Shown: in pieces, positions 61,235 through 64,000 of the stretch | Layout of the letters: every line of letters starts with the position of its first letter | Position numbering within the stretch: the stretch's first letter is position 1 | Assembly (NCBI GenBank): GCA_014075275.1 | Contig: CP046179.1 | Span: 124,001 to 188,000 of the forward strand | Source: Boseongicola sp. | GTDB taxonomy: Bacteria; Pseudomonadota; Alphaproteobacteria; Rhodobacterales; Rhodobacteraceae | DNA length: 64,000 nt | Direction of reading: 5' to 3' | The notes under the pieces: generated by a model | What the model was told of the DNA's origin: nothing | The model's input: only the letters and a program-made list of their open reading frames with translations | The model's database searches: none | Program-made: the position numbers and the translations under genes

Positions 61235-61770
61235 CGTGACGTCTCCTAATTTATGCCACCCACGGGATGCGGTGGCCCGGCTTAGTTGGTCTGTATCGAT
61301 AGACTGGCGGCCGATTAGGGAAGTCAGTGGTCGAGATAGATAACGTAGCTGAGGCGGCATATGGGATGGTTCAGCGCGAAAAGCAAGGGTTTTGTTGGGT
61401 TTGTGCGGCCAGCATATGGTCGGTGTTGTGATGTCGGACACCGGGGGGCTGGATGAGGGAGGCGTGAGATTTCAAGGATGTGATGGGGCGCGACTTCGCC
61501 CCATCGGTGGTTGTGCTGGCGGATGGGGTCGGCAATGTGTTCGAGGACGTCTGCGCCGACGTCTCTGTCAGAATCAGTGCCACGGAGCGCAACGATGAAG
61601 GTTGCGGCGCACTCGAAATCGGGGGTGGTTGTCGACCCTGCGCCAAAGGGTGTTGCTGCAAAGACGTCAATTGCGGCGGCTTCGGAATTCGGTTTAGCCG
61701 CGCCATTCCATTGCCAATTCAGGAAGCAACCCGTCAGTTGTCCGTCGTCAGGGTTTTGGGAACCAAGAGT
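61235..61770. other. Gene-poor region between cspA copy 2 and the IS element
   Basis: About 530 bp hold the cspA copy 2 leader and then only overlapping open frames with no recognisable sequence on either strand (for example 61371-61706 minus and 61480-61785 plus). It may be a remnant of a gene lost near the insertion sequence. Confidence 0.4.
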
Positions 61771-61812
61771 TGCTTAAACAAGTAAAGAGTTTGGCTCGTC
61801 TGGTTGATGTTA

Positions 61813-62793
61813 TTATGCGGCGCGCTGTCTGTGATGCAAGCGCCGCGCTTCGAGCGTCTTTCGTTTGATCCTTTCCCGTTGTCTTAGAATGGCTTTGTCA
61901 CGCCCGAAGTAGACGTCGGCGGGTGTGACGTTGTTCAGGCTCTCGTGGTAGCGCTTGTGATTGTAGTGATCGACGAAGGCTTCGATCTGGGTTTCGAGGT
62001 CTCCCGGAAGGAAGTAGTTCTCCAATAGGATGCGGTTCTTCAGGGTTTGATGCCACCTCTCGATCTTGCCCTGTGTCTGGGGATGATATGGTGCGCCCCG
62101 AGAATGCTTCATGCCTTTGTCCTGCAGCCATTCAGCCAGATCGCCAGAGACGTAACTGGACCCGTTGTCGCTGAGGAGGCGGGGTTTGTGGATGACGTGA
62201 ACCTGATCGCACCCTGATGCTTGTAGCGCCAAATCCAGGGTGTCCGTCACGTCCTCTGCCCGCATGTTCGTGCAGAGTTTCCACGAGATGATGTAGCGGC
62301 TGTAGTCGTCCAGGATTGTGCTGAGATAGAACCAGCCCCAGCCAAGCACTTTGAGATAGGTGAAGTCGGTTTGCCAAAGCTGGTTGATCGCAGTGGTCTT
62401 GTCTTTGAACTCGTTTGCCGCCTTGAGCACGATAAAGGCCGGGCTGGTGATCAGATCGTGGGCCTTCAGGGCCCGATAGACTGAAGATTCCGAGACGAAG
62501 TAGCGCTCCCGATCCGTGAACGTCACTGCCAGTTCGCGCGGCGACAGCTCCGTCTCCTGCAGCGCCAGCTTGACGACCTTGCGCCGGACTTCGTCGGGGA
62601 TGCGGTTCCAGACATGTCTGGGCTTAGGCGCTTGATCCACAAGGCCAGCGTCGCCGCGCTGCCGATACCGATCATACCAACGGTAAAATGTGGTGCGGGG
62701 GATGCCCAGCTTTGCCAATGTTCGACGAGCAGACAAATGCGACCCCTCAACAAGCCGGATGATCTCCAACTTCTCAGATGCAGCATACCTCAT
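61813..62793 (-). CDS. IS3-family transposase OrfB
   Basis: The 327-aa part from ATG 62793 holds an HTH_21 region and an rve integrase core with the DDE residues in WQTDFTYL, LLSDNGSSY and GKIERWHQTLK. The frame is open upstream to 62979, as expected for an OrfAB fusion made by a -1 shift at the A7G slippery run near 62821-62828. ATG 62793 overlaps the OrfA stop. Confidence 0.92.
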   Translation of the reverse strand: MRYAASEKLEIIRLVEGSHLSARRTLAKLGIPRTTFYRWYDRYRQRGDAGLVDQAPKPRHVWNRIPDEVRRKVVKLALQETELSPRELAVTFTDRERYFVSESSVYRALKAHDLITSPAFIVLKAANEFKDKTTAINQLWQTDFTYLKVLGWGWFYLSTILDDYSRYIISWKLCTNMRAEDVTDTLDLALQASGCDQVHVIHKPRLLSDNGSSYVSGDLAEWLQDKGMKHSRGAPYHPQTQGKIERWHQTLKNRILLENYFLPGDLETQIEAFVDHYNHKRYHESLNNVTPADVYFGRDKAILRQRERIKRKTLEARRLHHRQRAA

Positions 62794-63164
62794 TCTTGGT
62801 CGCCCCCACCGCCGGTCATGCTTTTTTTGAGAAGACGCAGTTCCAGTGTTTGCTCGGCAACGACCTCCTTCAGGTCTCGGGCTTCGCGGCGCAGGTCCTT
62901 GACTTCGTCGGTCGTAGCCGCACGCGCCGTATCTCCAGCAAGCCGCCGTTTGCCAGCTTCCATGAAGTCCTTGGACCATTTGTAGTAGATACCTTGAGAT
63001 ATTCCCTCACGACGGCACAACTCAGCAATGCTGTCTTCGCCACGCAAGCCATCCAGCACGATCCGGATCTTCTCTTCTGACGAATACTGTTTGCGCGTCG
63101 CGCGCTTGATCTCTTTGACGATCTGCTCGCCGGGGCTCCTGCGAGTTCCAGTTGTCTGTCTCAT
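62790..63164 (-). CDS. IS3-family transposase OrfA
   Basis: The 124-aa protein from ATG 63164 has a HTH_8/HTH_Tnp_1 motif (QYSSEEKIRIVLDGLRGE, LCRREGISQGIYYKW) and a C-terminal leucine-zipper-like coiled coil (KEVVAEQTLELRLLKK). The slippery CTCAAAAAAAGC near the end allows a -1 shift into OrfB. Open frame starts upstream at 63212 are less likely. Confidence 0.9.
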   Translation of the reverse strand: MRQTTGTRRSPGEQIVKEIKRATRKQYSSEEKIRIVLDGLRGEDSIAELCRREGISQGIYYKWSKDFMEAGKRRLAGDTARAATTDEVKDLRREARDLKEVVAEQTLELRLLKKSMTGGGGDQE

Positions 63165-63208
63165 GTCCCACTCCTCAGTGGTTACGATGAGCCAACAAAA
63201 CTCTCTTA

Positions 63209-63628
63209 TCAAATTAACCTAATTGGACCCATAGGCGCTGACTTCAGACAATATTGGGATACGAGAACTTCCAATGCTCTTCTCCGCTGAGCGTTGCTTG
63301 AGGCATTTTCGACCTCCAGCATAACTTGCACGATTGGAGTTTTCTGCGCTTCAACCCAATCAATTTGGCAATCATTGAAAATCGTTGTTTGGTCAATCTT
63401 GGTGCCATCGTTCCTTATGCATCCGCGCAGGTCGGCACCTGTGAAATCGAACCCCCGAAGATCCTCATCGCGCAAATCAAGACCTCGAAGGTCACAGAAC
63501 CGAAAGTCACATCGTGGGTCTAAAGAGCCAAGCGTCGCCAAACTCGAGAATGACCATTCTTCAGACTCCAAAACGTCCTGAATGCGTTTGATGTCGACCG
63601 CAGGTAATAATTCTTCAAGTATCGGCAT
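63209..63628 (-). CDS. Pentapeptide-repeat protein, probably truncated by the IS element
   Basis: The 139-aa open frame contains pentapeptide repeats of the A(D/N)Lxx type (RFCDLRGLDLRDEDLRGFDF, TGADLRGC). Its end (MGPIRLI and stop) lies within a few bases of the IS3 right end, so the natural C-terminus was probably lost or altered. Its start overlaps the upstream gene by 14 bases, so the two are coupled. Function unknown. Confidence 0.7.
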   Translation of the reverse strand: MPILEELLPAVDIKRIQDVLESEEWSFSSLATLGSLDPRCDFRFCDLRGLDLRDEDLRGFDFTGADLRGCIRNDGTKIDQTTIFNDCQIDWVEAQKTPIVQVMLEVENASSNAQRRRALEVLVSQYCLKSAPMGPIRLI

Positions 63629-64000
63629 TGCCGCTCTCCTGTAGCGTGCTTTGCGAAACGGTTATTACGCCATACTTTTCAGCCAATTCTTTTTGTCCAA
63701 GGCTATCAGCTACGGACTTCCCAAGAATTGCCTTAACAATCTTTTCTTTGTGGACCAGTTTTCGGAAATCCCTTTGCAGAGGCATTCCATCTGGACGAAT
63801 GTTCAGGTCTTTTTTGCGAACTACGATCTTGGCACTGACTTCAACCATGTTTGTGTCTGGGTTTAGGGTTACCACACAAAGCCTCTCGTTGGCGATATAC
63901 GTATCATCCAAGGAATGATCAGCGTCGGCGTCTGGCTCTTCAACCGACCATTTCTGTCCGGCCTTGGCCTTAACCCTGTGGCGCTTTCCCTCTGTAATCG
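63615..64000 (-). CDS. Unknown protein, 5' end outside the window
   Basis: The frame is open from the right edge to a stop at 63615 (128 visible codons); a TTG at 63911 is an internal candidate start, but readable sequence (VKAKAGQKWSVEEPD) continues upstream of it. It includes VCVVTLNPDTNMVEVSAKIV-like text and a charged C-terminus. I do not recognise it. It is coupled to the pentapeptide-repeat gene. Confidence 0.65.
   Translation of the reverse strand, partial: ITEGKRHRVKAKAGQKWSVEEPDADADHSLDDTYIANERLCVVTLNPDTNMVEVSAKIVVRKKDLNIRPDGMPLQRDFRKLVHKEKIVKAILGKSVADSLGQKELAEKYGVITVSQSTLQESGNADT

Larger units (their letters stand above)
61774..63215 (-). mobile_element. IS3-family insertion sequence
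   Basis: The element holds two overlapping transposase frames and imperfect inverted ends. The left end near 61774-61800 reads AAAGAGTTTGGCTCGTC, and the right end near 63188-63215, read inward, reads AGAGAGTTTTGTTGGCTCATC. The exact ends and target duplication are not certain. Its right end overlaps the 3' end of the pentapeptide-repeat gene. Confidence 0.85.

Noticed and set aside
61371-61785. Three overlapping open frames near the IS element
   Set aside because: They overlap in opposite strands and frames, with unlikely compositions rich in Cys, Ser or Pro, and no familiar motif.
1-64000. CRISPR arrays, rRNA genes or prophage modules
   Set aside because: No regularly spaced repeats, no rRNA sequence and no phage structural genes were seen in reading the window.

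Overview
The window looks like a chromosomal segment of a marine alphaproteobacterium of the Rhodobacteraceae (Roseobacter group). The reasons are a MipZ-type division ATPase, an ATP12-like ATPase chaperone, an argB/engB/MOSC/yidC block, a family-typical cysteine-free metallophosphoesterase, a phaZ | phaC-phaP polyhydroxyalkanoate cluster and an acyl-homoserine-lactone luxR-luxI pair. Genus cannot be fixed from the sequence alone.

Layout. 0.1-1.6 kb: a luxR-luxI pair with a lux-box-like palindrome upstream and a hairpin that would cover the luxI ribosome binding site. 1.7-5.1 kb: rarA, crcB, an RluA-family pseudouridine synthase and an ATP12-like chaperone, tightly packed. 5.3-10.6 kb (minus strand): yidC, MOSC, engB, argB, a 4Fe-4S protein and a SixA-like phosphatase. 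10.8-20.5 kb: an EAL phosphodiesterase, ttcA, a lipoprotein, a CorC/HlyC protein, a metallophosphoesterase, a XerD-type recombinase, a periplasmic protein, a 44-aa membrane protein, aroK and aroB. 20.8-22.8 kb: ssb, a lytic transglycosylase, yidD, rnpA, rpmH. 23-26.8 kb: a TVP38-family membrane protein, a flavin disulfide oxidoreductase, a sensor kinase and tRNA-Arg(ACG).

27.5-34.2 kb is the most distinctive part: an arsenite-oxidation cluster, aioX-aioS-aioR followed by aioB-aioA, all on the minus strand. AioX would bind arsenite in the periplasm, AioS/AioR would relay the signal, and the exported Rieske (AioB) and molybdenum (AioA) subunits would oxidise arsenite to arsenate. Two things are odd. 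aioB carries a one-base frameshift at a UUU-C / rare-CUA site, and the unshifted frame reads without a stop straight into aioA. AioR, which belongs to the NtrC family, has lost the GAFTGA loop and the Walker B acidic residues and so should not work with sigma-54. Two palindromes 32 bp apart lie between aioR and aioB and are candidate AioR sites.

34.5-42.5 kb: a decayed alpha/beta-hydrolase gene, a gamma-glutamyltranspeptidase, a two-TM protein of unknown function, mipZ, a DapA-family lyase/aldolase beside a cyclic amidohydrolase, and a DUF1330 protein. 42.7-47 kb: a single-domain response regulator and the PHA genes phaP, phaC and phaZ, with CTGC-N3-GCAG operators. 47.3-50.8 kb: a PleD-like diguanylate cyclase with a defective first receiver domain and an ECF sigma / membrane regulator / periplasmic sensor / EF-hand set. 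50.9-61.2 kb: assorted housekeeping and small genes, including a frameshifted ImuA-like gene and two near-identical cold-shock proteins. 61.8-64 kb: an IS3-family insertion sequence next to a probably truncated pentapeptide-repeat gene and an unknown gene that runs off the window. A structured dispersed repeat occurs at 20.5 and 60.2 kb.
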